64,000 nucleotides of DNA from Hyphomicrobiales bacterium (GTDB taxonomy: Bacteria; Pseudomonadota; Alphaproteobacteria; Rhizobiales; HXMU1428-3), in NCBI GenBank assembly GCA_021775425.1, contig JAJFHX010000004.1:124001-188000 (forward strand), given 5' to 3'. Below the pieces are notes generated by a model. That model ran no database searches, was not told the origin of the DNA, and was given only the letters and a program-made list of their open reading frames with translations. The translations under genes and the position numbers were made by a program. Shown here one piece after another: positions 50,117 to 58,236 of this stretch (positions are counted from its first letter, which is position 1; the number at the start of each line of letters is the position of its first letter).

Positions 50117-51775
50117 ATGTATGTTTATGATGATTTTGACGAAAAATTTGTGCGCGAAAGAGCTGCGCAATTTCGTGATCAAGTCGAGCGCCGGCTTTCA
50201 GGCCAGCTTGAAGAGGCTCAGTTCAGGCCGCTACGGCTGATGAATGGCGTTTACCTTCAATTGCATGCTTATATGCTGAGAGTGGCTGTGCCTTATGGCA
50301 CGCTTTCTTCACGCCAATTGCGCCAGCTAAGCATGATCGCCAGTAAATATGATAAAGGCTACGGGCATTTTACGACCCGCCAGAACATTCAATTTAACTG
50401 GCCGCAGTTGAAAGATATCCCTGATATTCTTGATGACCTGGCGGATGTTGGCATGCATGCCATTCAGACCAGCGGCAATTGTATTCGTAACGTGACATCT
50501 GATCAATGGTCTGGTGTGGCGGCTGATGAAGTTGCTGACCCGCGCCCTTATGCTGAACTAATGCGGCAATGGTCGAGCCTTCATCCTGAATTTTCTTATC
50601 TGCCACGGAAATTTAAAATTGCCATTACCGGCGCGGTGAGTGACAGGGCGGCGATTGCGTTTCATGATATTGGTTTACAGCTTTTGAAAAACAGTGACGG
50701 CGAAATCGGTTTTCGGGTGCTGGTGGGTGGTGGCCTTGGCAGAACGCCGATGGTTGCCAAGCAAATTCGTGACTTTATCAGTTTTGATGATCTGCTGCCT
50801 TATCTGGTGGCGATTTTGCGTGCCTATAACATTGAAGGGCGGCGCGATAATAAATATAAAGCGCGGATCAAAATTCTGGTGCATGAAAAAGGCATTGATG
50901 ACTTCAGAGCCAGAGTGGATGATATTTTTGAAGGGCTTGATAAAGAAAAACTGCGCGCACCAAAAGGTGAGATTGAGCGGATTTCAAAGTTTTTTGAATT
51001 GCCTGCTTACGAAACTCTTGAAGAAAACTCACCCGAACTGGCTGAGGCCAGAGCTGCGAATGCAAGCTTTAATGCCTTTGTTAACCGGAATGTCGCGACC
51101 CATAAAAAACCCGGATATAGCATTGTGAACATCTCGCTGAAACCAATTGGCGGCATACCTGGTGATGCAACCTCTTCACAAATGGATGTGGTTGCTGATC
51201 TGGCTGACCAATATTCCTTTGGTGAAATCAGAGTTAGCCATGAGCAGAATCTGGTGCTTGCACATGTGAAACAATCGGACCTTTTCACGCTTTGGCAACG
51301 GTTGCGTGAGGCTGAACTTGAGACAGCCAATATCGGAGCTATCACGGATATGATCACTTGCCCGGGGCTGGATTATTGTACACTGGCGACGGCTCGTTCC
51401 ATTCCGATCGCGCAGAAGATTTCTGAAAAATTTGCTGACCAGTCACGGCAGGATCTGATCGGTGATCTGAAGATTAAAATTTCCGGATGTATCAATGCGT
51501 GTGGTCACCACCATGCGGGACATATTGGCATTCTCGGCCTTGATAAGAAGGGCGAGGAATATTATCAGATCACGCTTGGTGGTTCTGGTGATGAAAACGC
51601 GGCTGTTGGTGACATTCTCGGCCCAGGTTTTTCGGCAGATGAAGTGGCTGGCGCCGTTGATGTGCTGGTTGACCGTTATATCGAGCTTCGGGAAAGTAAG
51701 AGTGAAAGCTTTCTTGATGTGGTGAAACGTGTGGGGCTTGAGCCTTTTAAGGAGGCTTTGTATGCCGATCATTAA
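50117..51775 (+). CDS. cysI: Sulfite reductase hemoprotein subunit (nitrite/sulfite reductase family)
   Basis: Six-electron reduction of sulfite to sulfide with siroheme and a 4Fe-4S cluster. The 552 residues contain the Cys set Cys415-x5-Cys421 (MITCPGLDYCTLAT) and Cys458-x3-Cys462 (KISGCINACGHHHAGHIG), plus YGHFTTRQNIQFNW and SGNCIRN of the active site. The first gene with a downstream DUF934 overlap (14 bp). With the ferredoxin gene upstream and no flavoprotein gene, it is probably ferredoxin-dependent, like plant SiR. Confidence 0.95.
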   Translation: MYVYDDFDEKFVRERAAQFRDQVERRLSGQLEEAQFRPLRLMNGVYLQLHAYMLRVAVPYGTLSSRQLRQLSMIASKYDKGYGHFTTRQNIQFNWPQLKDIPDILDDLADVGMHAIQTSGNCIRNVTSDQWSGVAADEVADPRPYAELMRQWSSLHPEFSYLPRKFKIAITGAVSDRAAIAFHDIGLQLLKNSDGEIGFRVLVGGGLGRTPMVAKQIRDFISFDDLLPYLVAILRAYNIEGRRDNKYKARIKILVHEKGIDDFRARVDDIFEGLDKEKLRAPKGEIERISKFFELPAYETLEENSPELAEARAANASFNAFVNRNVATHKKPGYSIVNISLKPIGGIPGDATSSQMDVVADLADQYSFGEIRVSHEQNLVLAHVKQSDLFTLWQRLREAELETANIGAITDMITCPGLDYCTLATARSIPIAQKISEKFADQSRQDLIGDLKIKISGCINACGHHHAGHIGILGLDKKGEEYYQITLGGSGDENAAVGDILGPGFSADEVAGAVDVLVDRYIELRESKSESFLDVVKRVGLEPFKEALYADH

Positions 51776-52238
51776 AAATGGACAATTTGTCGAAGATGGC
51801 TGGGTGACACTTGAAGAAGGTGCTGCCGTTCCGGTTGAGGGTGATGTGATCATCCCGCTTGAAGTGGCTTTGGCTGATGTTACCGCGCTTGATGGGCGGA
51901 CAGGTAAAACCGCCTTGCTGATCAGTAATGATGTTGATGTAGAAGACCACGCCGAGCTGATCGCAAAGGCTGATATGGTGGTTTTAATGTTACCAGCCTT
52001 TACTGACGGACGCGCTTATTCGCAGGCAATGGTGCTGATTGAAGAACTTGACTATAAGAATGAACTGCGGATTAAGGGCGATGTGCTCGTGGACCAGGCT
52101 TTGCATATGGTTCGGTGTGGGTTTGACAGTTTTGACAGTAACCATGAGATTGATCTTGAGGTCTGGAACAAGGCACTCCATAAAATGAGCACCACATATC
52201 AACGCACTTATGAGGGTGACCTACAGGTAAGATCTTAA
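51762..52238 (+). CDS. DUF934 protein
   Basis: A 158-residue protein that ends the alphaproteobacterial sulfite reductase operon; its ATG 51762 has AAGGAGG upstream and overlaps cysI by 14 bp. Signature stretches are DGRTGKTALLISNDVDVED and LPAFTDGRAYSQAMVLIEEL, followed by ALHMVRCGFDSF. Probably helps the reductase; mechanism unknown. A terminator follows. Confidence 0.9.
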   Translation: MPIIKNGQFVEDGWVTLEEGAAVPVEGDVIIPLEVALADVTALDGRTGKTALLISNDVDVEDHAELIAKADMVVLMLPAFTDGRAYSQAMVLIEELDYKNELRIKGDVLVDQALHMVRCGFDSFDSNHEIDLEVWNKALHKMSTTYQRTYEGDLQVRS

Positions 52239-52314
52239 GATATTTCAGGTCGAAACGCTTTCTTAGTGCCTCTTTTTTAATCTCCATATACCTTATGGCA
52301 ATTAAGCAATTCAT

Positions 52315-52342
52315 ACGGTGGGTTTTGACCCGCCGTTTTTTT
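52315..52342 (+). terminator. Intrinsic terminator of the cys operon
   Basis: ACGGTGGGT (52315-52323) pairs with ACCCGCCGT (52328-52336) with one G-U; seven T end at 52342. Confidence 0.9.
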
Positions 52343-52477
52343 GCGCCTAGTATTATGGTGTTAGCAGACAAAGGTTTTGCATGAAGCTTTGATTGTCTGT
52401 ATCTATTGGATTGAAATGATTTGATTGTGGAGACTGTTTTTACAACTTATTTTAACAAAAGAAGGAGGGGATTTGCT

Positions 52478-53212
52478 ATGAAATTTGATAAAGTAACCGG
52501 TTTACTGGTTGGTTGTGGCTTTTTGGGAGGGGTGCTGCTAAGTGCGCCATTTGCTCATGTCGCACACGCGCAAGCTGGTGCTGGAGATAAACCAATTTAT
52601 GTCATTCCCGACGCAAATTCCCCTGACTATCCGGGCATGAATGATGAAATGCCTGATGGGGAATCTGACCCAGACCCCGAAACAACATCTGATGAGAACA
52701 AAACTCCTGTGTTTGTAATCCCTGATGCGAATGATCCGCAATATCCTGAAATGAAGGATGAAATGCCTGATGGAGAGTCTGACCCTGATCCGGATAGCGC
52801 AACAGAAAAACCCATGGAAATGAAGAAAGAAGCCATGGATGTTACCAGCACCAAAGGTTGCCAGGCTGCTATCAACAAGAAGTTGAAAGAACAGCCAATT
52901 CAGTTTTTACCGGGCCGCTACACTCTGAGTGCTGATAGCGCGCGTGAAGTTAAAGAGGTCGCTGAGATTTTTAACAATTGTAAAGACGCGAAAATGGTTG
53001 TTGAAGGACATACGGATTCTAGTGGTAACCCGGCTGCCAACCAAAGGCTGAGCGGACGGCGTGCTAATTCTGTTCTTAATCTGTTTGTGAAATATGGTGT
53101 TAAGAAAAGCCGTATGCGGGCTGTTGGTTATGGTGCAGACCAGCCTCTGTTCCCAAATGACAGTGAAGAGAACAAAGCTCTGAACAGACGGATTGAATTA
53201 GAGCTTTATTAA
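52478..53212 (+). CDS. OmpA-family protein with two acidic repeats
   Basis: An outer-membrane-associated, peptidoglycan-binding protein. From ATG 52478 (GAAGGAGGGG upstream) it has 244 residues with a signal peptide (LLVGCGFLGGVLLSAPFAHVAHAQ). Residues about 30-105 hold a duplicated unit: IPDANSPDYPGMNDEMPDGE and IPDANDPQYPEMKDEMPDGE, each ending SDPDP. The C-terminal OmpA domain has VVEGHTDSSGNPAANQRLSGRRA and RMRAVGYGADQP. The acidic repeats could bind divalent cations (inference). A terminator follows. Confidence 0.92.
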   Translation: MKFDKVTGLLVGCGFLGGVLLSAPFAHVAHAQAGAGDKPIYVIPDANSPDYPGMNDEMPDGESDPDPETTSDENKTPVFVIPDANDPQYPEMKDEMPDGESDPDPDSATEKPMEMKKEAMDVTSTKGCQAAINKKLKEQPIQFLPGRYTLSADSAREVKEVAEIFNNCKDAKMVVEGHTDSSGNPAANQRLSGRRANSVLNLFVKYGVKKSRMRAVGYGADQPLFPNDSEENKALNRRIELELY

Positions 53213-53278
53213 TTGACCTAATTGTTACTTGATTGTTTTTTCGCCTGTTTTGTAAAATGATCAGTAATGCAGAAATTG

Positions 53279-53328
53279 AACCCCTGGGGATATTGAGCAA
53301 AGACTTAATGCCCCGGGGGTTAATTTTT
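53279..53328 (+). terminator. Intrinsic terminator after the OmpA-family gene
   Basis: AACCCCTGGGG (53279-53289) pairs with CCCCGGGGGTT (53311-53321); T run at 53324-53328. Confidence 0.82.
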
Positions 53329-53354
53329 CTAAAGTCTGATCTACTGAGGAAGAT

Positions 53355-53657
53355 ATGAGCGCTGGCGATAACAACCAAATTATTAAAATCATGAGTGCAA
53401 CGCGGGCTGAATTTTTGCGTAGCCTCGCGCATTTTGCCCCTGAACAACAATATACTGATGATCGTTCATCATACAGCTTCCCCCTCACAAAGGGTCAAGT
53501 CATGGTCGAGACCAGAGTGCTGCCGAACCGGGCTGTGACCGGGTTGCTTGGGCTGCCACAACTTGAAGTGACGCTGACTTTTAAAGATGCGCTGGCAGGT
53601 GAAGAAGAAGAATTTATGCGTCGGTTTGATCTCGCTTTCCGGCGCGGTGGGGGCTAA
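53355..53657 (+). CDS. Conserved hypothetical protein
   Basis: A 100-residue soluble protein with EFLRSLAHFAPEQQY near the start, GQVMVETRVLPNRAVTGLLGLPQLEV in the middle, and a C-terminal EEFMRRFDLAFRRGG. It looks like a small single-domain alphaproteobacterial protein; I do not know its function. ATG 53355 follows GAGGAAG. It is monocistronic, between the OmpA-family terminator and convergent cobM. Confidence 0.8.
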   Translation: MSAGDNNQIIKIMSATRAEFLRSLAHFAPEQQYTDDRSSYSFPLTKGQVMVETRVLPNRAVTGLLGLPQLEVTLTFKDALAGEEEEFMRRFDLAFRRGGG

Positions 53658-53719
53658 TGCTTTTAAATACAGTGATTTGCATTTTAACGGTGTTTGGTCC
53701 GGTATAAAAATTGGTCAGT

Positions 53720-54478
53720 TTATGACCCGGGTTTGAGATGGCGGGCGTGGTTCTCATCATATAGCGCGCTTTCGCGCACAAGTTGTTGATTTAATGATCT
53801 GCCAACAAAAATCATTGCCGTTCGCTCTATACCCTCATTACTCATGGTTTCTGATAAGCCCTCAAGTGTTGTTTCTATCAGCTTTTCTGTTGGCCAGCTG
53901 ACATCTGCCGCGATGATGACGGGGCAGTCTTTGCCGTAATGAGGGAGAAGATCATTCGTGATCTGGCCTGTGTTTTTAGCGGAAAGATGAATGACCAGCA
54001 TCGCTTTTGACTGACCGAGGATCGAGAGACTTTCACTATCCGGCATGGCTGAGGCCCGTTTTGAAGTTCGTGTGAGGATGACTGTCTGGCAGATTTCCGG
54101 CAGGGTTAACTCAAGACCTAGGGCAGCACTGGCGGCAGCAAAGGCCGGTACACCGGGGATGACCTCAAATTCCATGCGCTGTTGTTTTAAGTAACTGATC
54201 TGTTCTGCAATGGCACTATAAAGCGAGGGGTCACCGGAATGTATGCGGGCAATATTCTGGTTCTTGTTTTCAGCCTTTTCAAATTCAGCTTTAATCTCTT
54301 TTAAAGAGAGCGGTGCCGTGTTTATTTTTATCGCTGTGTCAGATGCAAACCCAAGTACTTCTTCTGGAACAAGCGAGCCTGCATAGAGGATGACCGGACA
54401 TTTTTCTATCACCGCTTTGGCGCGAAGGGTTAGAAGGTCTGCCGCGCCGGGGCCTGCGCCGATGAAATAGACTGTCAT
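53720..54478 (-). CDS. cobM: Precorrin-4 C11-methyltransferase
   Basis: Adds the C-11 methyl in the aerobic cobalamin pathway. The 252 residues have the class III methyltransferase start VYFIGAGPGAADLLTLRAK, the signature SLVPEEVLGFASD, HSGDPSLYSAIAEQ and EVIPGVPAFAAASAALG. No other cob genes are next to it, so the pathway is dispersed, or the gene moved. Its direction is the same as leuB, with a strong hairpin between them at 54527. Confidence 0.92.
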   Translation of the reverse strand: MTVYFIGAGPGAADLLTLRAKAVIEKCPVILYAGSLVPEEVLGFASDTAIKINTAPLSLKEIKAEFEKAENKNQNIARIHSGDPSLYSAIAEQISYLKQQRMEFEVIPGVPAFAAASAALGLELTLPEICQTVILTRTSKRASAMPDSESLSILGQSKAMLVIHLSAKNTGQITNDLLPHYGKDCPVIIAADVSWPTEKLIETTLEGLSETMSNEGIERTAMIFVGRSLNQQLVRESALYDENHARHLKPGS

Positions 54479-54526
54479 GGGATTACCTCGTTTTTTATGC
54501 TTTCAAACCGCTTCAAGTCTTCTCGC

Positions 54527-54561
54527 AAATACGGCTCCTCTATGATAGAGGAGCCGTATTT
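54527..54561 (-). terminator. 16-bp perfect hairpin between leuB and cobM
   Basis: AAATACGGCTCCTCTA (54527-54542) is the exact reverse complement of 54546-54561 around TGA. It ends leuB or separates it from cobM. The T-rich flank on the plus strand (ATTTTATTTTG) suggests it may also work in that direction. Confidence 0.75.
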
Positions 54562-54615
54562 TATTTTGTAATTTTATTTTATGCCGTTTTCAGGCAAATA
54601 AATTTCAGTGAGCCA

Positions 54616-55728
54616 TCAGGCAACCAGATCTTCCAATTCATTCAGGATGGCAGTGCCCATATCACTGGTTGTGACCTGTTGCTTGCCAGTTTGCATGATG
54701 TCGCCAGTTCTCAGTCCCTGATCAAGTACATTGGCGATGGCTTTTTCAACCATGTCTGCTTCAGCAGTTAAATCACAGGTATAACGTAGCGCCATGGCAA
54801 AGCTTGCGATCATGGCGATTGGATTTGCCAGACCTTTGCCGGCGATATCCGGCGCTGAACCATGCACGGGCTCATACATTGCTTTGGCCTTGCCGCTTTC
54901 ATCTTTCGCACCAAGAGAAGCTGATGGCAGCATGCCTAATGAGCCTGTCAGCATTGCGGCGACATCTGAGAGAACATCACCAAATAAATTATCCGTGACG
55001 ATGACATCAAACTGTTTCGGGTTGCGCACCAGTTGCATAGCGCAATTGTCTGCCAGAATATGTTCAAGCTTAATGTTCGGATAGCTTTCTTTATGAATGT
55101 TGGTGACAACTTCATTCCACAACACGCCGCTTTTCATGACGTTCCGCTTTTCAGCGGAATGGACAAGACTGCCGCGCTTGCCAGCAAGATCGAAGGCGAC
55201 GCGGGCGATGCGGTCAATTTCATAAGTTTCATAAAGCTGTGTATCAACAGCGCGCTTCTGGCCGTTGCCAAGATCGGTGATTTCTTTTGGTTCACCAAAA
55301 TAGACGCCGCCGGTTAATTCACGCACGATCAGCATATCCAGTCCTTCGACAAGCTCACGCTTGAGGCTGGAGCTATCCGCCAATGCAGGGTAGCAAATGG
55401 CCGGGCGAAGGTTGGCAAATAAACCCAGATCTTTCCTCAGGCGCAGCAAGCCAGCTTCAGGGCGGGCTTCATAGGAGACATCATCCCATTTGGGGCCGCC
55501 TACGGCACCAAAAATGACAGCGTCAGCTTTTAAGGCTTTTTCCATCGCGGCATCTGTTATGGCCACGCCATGCGCATCGTATGCGCTGCCACCAACCAGG
55601 TCCTGCTCGCAATTAAATGTGAGGGAATTGTCTTGCTTGTTAAACCACTCAATGATGCGGTTCACTTCAACCATTATTTCAGTTCCAATGCCATCACCTG
55701 GCAGGATCAACAAATCAAATGTGCTCAT
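54616..55728 (-). CDS. leuB: 3-Isopropylmalate dehydrogenase
   Basis: Third step of leucine synthesis: NAD-dependent oxidation and decarboxylation of 3-isopropylmalate. The 370 residues show [16 protein letters not shown], the substrate/metal site [14 protein letters not shown], and the signature [33 protein letters not shown], plus [18 protein letters not shown]. leuD lies 1 kb upstream on the same strand with a Sel1 gene between them; leuC is not in the window. Confidence 0.97.
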   Translation of the reverse strand: MSTFDLLILPGDGIGTEIMVEVNRIIEWFNKQDNSLTFNCEQDLVGGSAYDAHGVAITDAAMEKALKADAVIFGAVGGPKWDDVSYEARPEAGLLRLRKDLGLFANLRPAICYPALADSSSLKRELVEGLDMLIVRELTGGVYFGEPKEITDLGNGQKRAVDTQLYETYEIDRIARVAFDLAGKRGSLVHSAEKRNVMKSGVLWNEVVTNIHKESYPNIKLEHILADNCAMQLVRNPKQFDVIVTDNLFGDVLSDVAAMLTGSLGMLPSASLGAKDESGKAKAMYEPVHGSAPDIAGKGLANPIAMIASFAMALRYTCDLTAEADMVEKAIANVLDQGLRTGDIMQTGKQQVTTSDMGTAILNELEDLVA

Positions 55729-55819
55729 CTAAATCTCTTAAACTTTATGGTTTCTTATCTGATCTGTTTGCTTAACGCTGATGAGCTGCTTTTTCAAGGA
55801 TTATGACATTAATATTACT

Positions 55820-55860
55820 TTTCTTTTCCATTACCTTTTCTTGAGGTAATGGAAAAGAAA
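55820..55860 (-). terminator. 17-bp perfect A+T-rich hairpin downstream of the Sel1 gene
   Basis: TTTCTTTTCCATTACCT (55820-55836) is the exact complement of 55844-55860 around a 7-base loop. It lacks a T tail on the minus strand, so it may be a barrier or processing site rather than a standard terminator. Confidence 0.5.
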
Positions 55861-55896
55861 TAGAAAATTCGGAGTACTGGTTGAATAAAACAGCCG

Positions 55897-56490
55897 CTAG
55901 AAAAGAGGTTGTTTGTCGGCCTGGTCTGCGTCCGGTGTGACGACATCGGTGTCATAATCGAAGCGTTTTAGCTCTTTTGCGTGCGTGTCGCCTTGCTCGG
56001 CGGCTTTATTAATCATCATCTTGCCGGCTTTTGGGTCTCGTTTGACGCCATAGCCATTTATCAGTGCGAGACCATAATTAAACTGGCCAACAGAATAACC
56101 GTTTTCCGCGGCGTCTTTTACCCATTCGGTTGAAAGCTCAGCGTCTTTTTTTACACCAAAACCGTTCTGATGCATGTAGGACATCCAGACTTTTGAGCCA
56201 TCATTGCCATGTTCGGCACATTTTCTGAAAATTTTCACGGCATCTTCGTGGTTGCCGGATTTGGTTGCCAAATAGCCAAGCGAGCAGACAAAATCATGGC
56301 CGCGTTTTAAATTGCGGTTCATGTTCTTTATGTAGGATTTCATTGAGAGTTCTTCGGGGTTGGTCTCACCATATTGATCTTCAATGGTTTCGACCTCTGC
56401 CGCGAAGAGACCAACTGGCGAAAAGCCAAGCATGATTACACTCATAGTGAGGGCGGAAAATAATTGCGAAGTCCGAAATCTTTTTAACAC
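55897..56490 (-). CDS. Secreted Sel1-repeat protein
   Basis: A 197-residue exported protein: signal peptide (SALTMSVIMLGFSPVGLFAAE), then two to three Sel1 repeats (EHGNDGSKVWMSYMHQNGFGVKKDAEL, NGYSVGQFNYGLALINGYGVKRDPKAG, with KMMINKAAEQGDTHAK). Sel1 proteins form a curved scaffold that binds other proteins. It is the second such protein in this window beside the caspase-family one. Placed between leuB and leuD but not related in function to them. Confidence 0.85.
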   Translation of the reverse strand: MLKRFRTSQLFSALTMSVIMLGFSPVGLFAAEVETIEDQYGETNPEELSMKSYIKNMNRNLKRGHDFVCSLGYLATKSGNHEDAVKIFRKCAEHGNDGSKVWMSYMHQNGFGVKKDAELSTEWVKDAAENGYSVGQFNYGLALINGYGVKRDPKAGKMMINKAAEQGDTHAKELKRFDYDTDVVTPDADQADKQPLF

Positions 56491-56757
56491 GGGTTTGCTC
56501 TCCTCAATGATGATGCCTAATTGAGAAGAGTGTGCCTGAAAGCTCTTATGATTTCCAGCCTCTGAAAGGGGATGTATTGTCAGAAGTTTGTCATTTCAGA
56601 CAGGGAAGAGCCTGGCCGAAAATTTTTTGACCGATATCCTGCACTAAAGTGCAGTGCCCTCTATTTTCCGGCCACTATGCTCTGGCCTCTATGCTCCGAG
56701 CTGAGCTTATGACCATCCGTGCCGTTCAAAACAAATGCGATAGCAAAAGTTATCCGA

Positions 56758-57363
56758 TTAAACCCAGGGTCTTGATGCGCTCATTTGCTGCTCAAAACTA
56801 TTGATGTTGTCCTGTTTTTGAAGCGTGAGGCCGATGTCATCAAGCCCTTCCAGAAGGCAATGCTTGCGGAAGGGGTCTACATCAAATTTGATGGTGCCGC
56901 CATCAGGGCCCGTGATTTCCTGTTGGACGAGATCAACTGTCAGGGTAGCGTTTGAGCCACGGCTTGCGTCATCCATCAGCATGTCGACCTGTTCCTGTGG
57001 CAGGATGATGGGCAGGATGCCGTTTTTAAAACAGTTGTTATAAAAAATATCAGCGAAGCTTGGCGCAATGACGCAGCTGATGCCAAAGTCTTTAATGGCC
57101 CAGGGGGCATGTTCACGGCTTGAACCACAGCCAAAATTTTCACCTGCGACCAGAATTTTTGCTCCGCGATATTGTGGTTTGTTCAGGACAAAATCCGCGA
57201 TTTCATCACCATTATCGTCATAACGCATTTCATCGAACAAATTTACACCGAGCCCGGTTCTCTTGATGGTTTTCAGGAATTGTTTCGGGATGATCATGTC
57301 CGTGTCGACATTGATCATTGGAAGAGGGGCTGCAACACCTTGGATGGTGGTGAACTTGTCCAT
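56758..57363 (-). CDS. leuD: 3-Isopropylmalate dehydratase small subunit
   Basis: Forms isopropylmalate isomerase with LeuC in leucine synthesis. The 201 residues have the swivel-domain features [21 protein letters not shown] near the start and [21 protein letters not shown] in the middle, and [13 protein letters not shown]. The large subunit leuC is not in the window. It precedes the Sel1 and leuB genes on the same strand. Confidence 0.96.
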   Translation of the reverse strand: MDKFTTIQGVAAPLPMINVDTDMIIPKQFLKTIKRTGLGVNLFDEMRYDDNGDEIADFVLNKPQYRGAKILVAGENFGCGSSREHAPWAIKDFGISCVIAPSFADIFYNNCFKNGILPIILPQEQVDMLMDDASRGSNATLTVDLVQQEITGPDGGTIKFDVDPFRKHCLLEGLDDIGLTLQKQDNINSFEQQMSASRPWV

Positions 57364-57525
57364 TTAAAGGTCTCCGTATCTGGATGTATTTATTCAGACC
57401 ATATCTGCAAATCGCTTAGAGATTTGCCATGCGTATGGGTTCAGAAAGCTGTTTTTCCACTTGTTGGCGGCGCTGTCAAGTTTCTGGGCACTTTACCGAG
57501 TTAGTGATCCGGATTTAAATGCTGG

Positions 57526-58059
57526 CTATTTTTTCTTTTGAACTTCTTTGAAGCAGCGTTTCATCATTTCGCAGCGCTCTGGCCCGGGTGGGTGCATATT
57601 TGATGCTGGCGCTGACCAGATAAATTTACAGATCTGCTTCATGCCGCTTGCTTTCAGCCAGCCGCGCCTTACGCCGCGTTTGATGGCAAAACAGTCTGCC
57701 ATGGCTTCATCTGGCCCTCTGAACTGATGAGCGCATTCATGAGAATAAATCCAGATTTTAACCTGACGTGGCAAACGCTTTAATAATCTTGGGTTCAGGA
57801 TGATAAACCCGTTATAAGCGCCGCCAAAATCGGCCAGGGTGGGGTCAAACACGGTGGGTCGTTTGCCGCATATAAGACGGGTGCCGTCTATTTTCAGCTT
57901 GCCGGCTGGAACAATGCGGGCGTTTTTAATGCCACGGTCTTTGATGTATTTTTGAGGCGTGTAGTCATCTATAGCGAAAGCCACTGCCATCATCGGGAAC
58001 AAAAGTACAGCCGCCAGAGCGCCTTTGAAAAGTTGTTTACCTACGGAATTCACTTGCAC
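57526..58059 (-). CDS. Hypothetical exported protein with zincin-like motif
   Basis: A 177-residue protein with a signal peptide (FKGALAAVLLFPMMAVAFA). The central IYSHECAHQFRGPDEAMADCFAIKRG contains an HExxH motif (HECAH) followed by an Asp that could be the third zinc ligand, so a metalloprotease-like (zincin) active site is likely. Several Cys (LICGK, ADCFA, QICKF, ERCEM, KRCFK) could form disulfides. I do not recognise the family. A short pro-region separates the signal from the catalytic part. It stands alone on the minus strand. Confidence 0.72.
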   Translation of the reverse strand: MQVNSVGKQLFKGALAAVLLFPMMAVAFAIDDYTPQKYIKDRGIKNARIVPAGKLKIDGTRLICGKRPTVFDPTLADFGGAYNGFIILNPRLLKRLPRQVKIWIYSHECAHQFRGPDEAMADCFAIKRGVRRGWLKASGMKQICKFIWSAPASNMHPPGPERCEMMKRCFKEVQKKK

Positions 58060-58236
58060 GCCCTTTGTTTGAATTTATAGCATAGTTTGATTTTAGATCA
58101 ATTTACCGGTTTTTTGACAGGTTAAGGAAATGGTTTAAAAATGCAATGATTTTCAGAACAGCAGCCTGCTTATTGTTTGCGCTCTATTGCTTATTTCTCA
58201 CGCTTTACTGAGCAATTGATCTAAATCTCAGAGCCA

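Noticed and set aside
52602-52878. Antisense frames inside the OmpA-family gene
   Set aside because: Repetitive Ser/Gly translation arises from the duplicated acidic segment read backwards.
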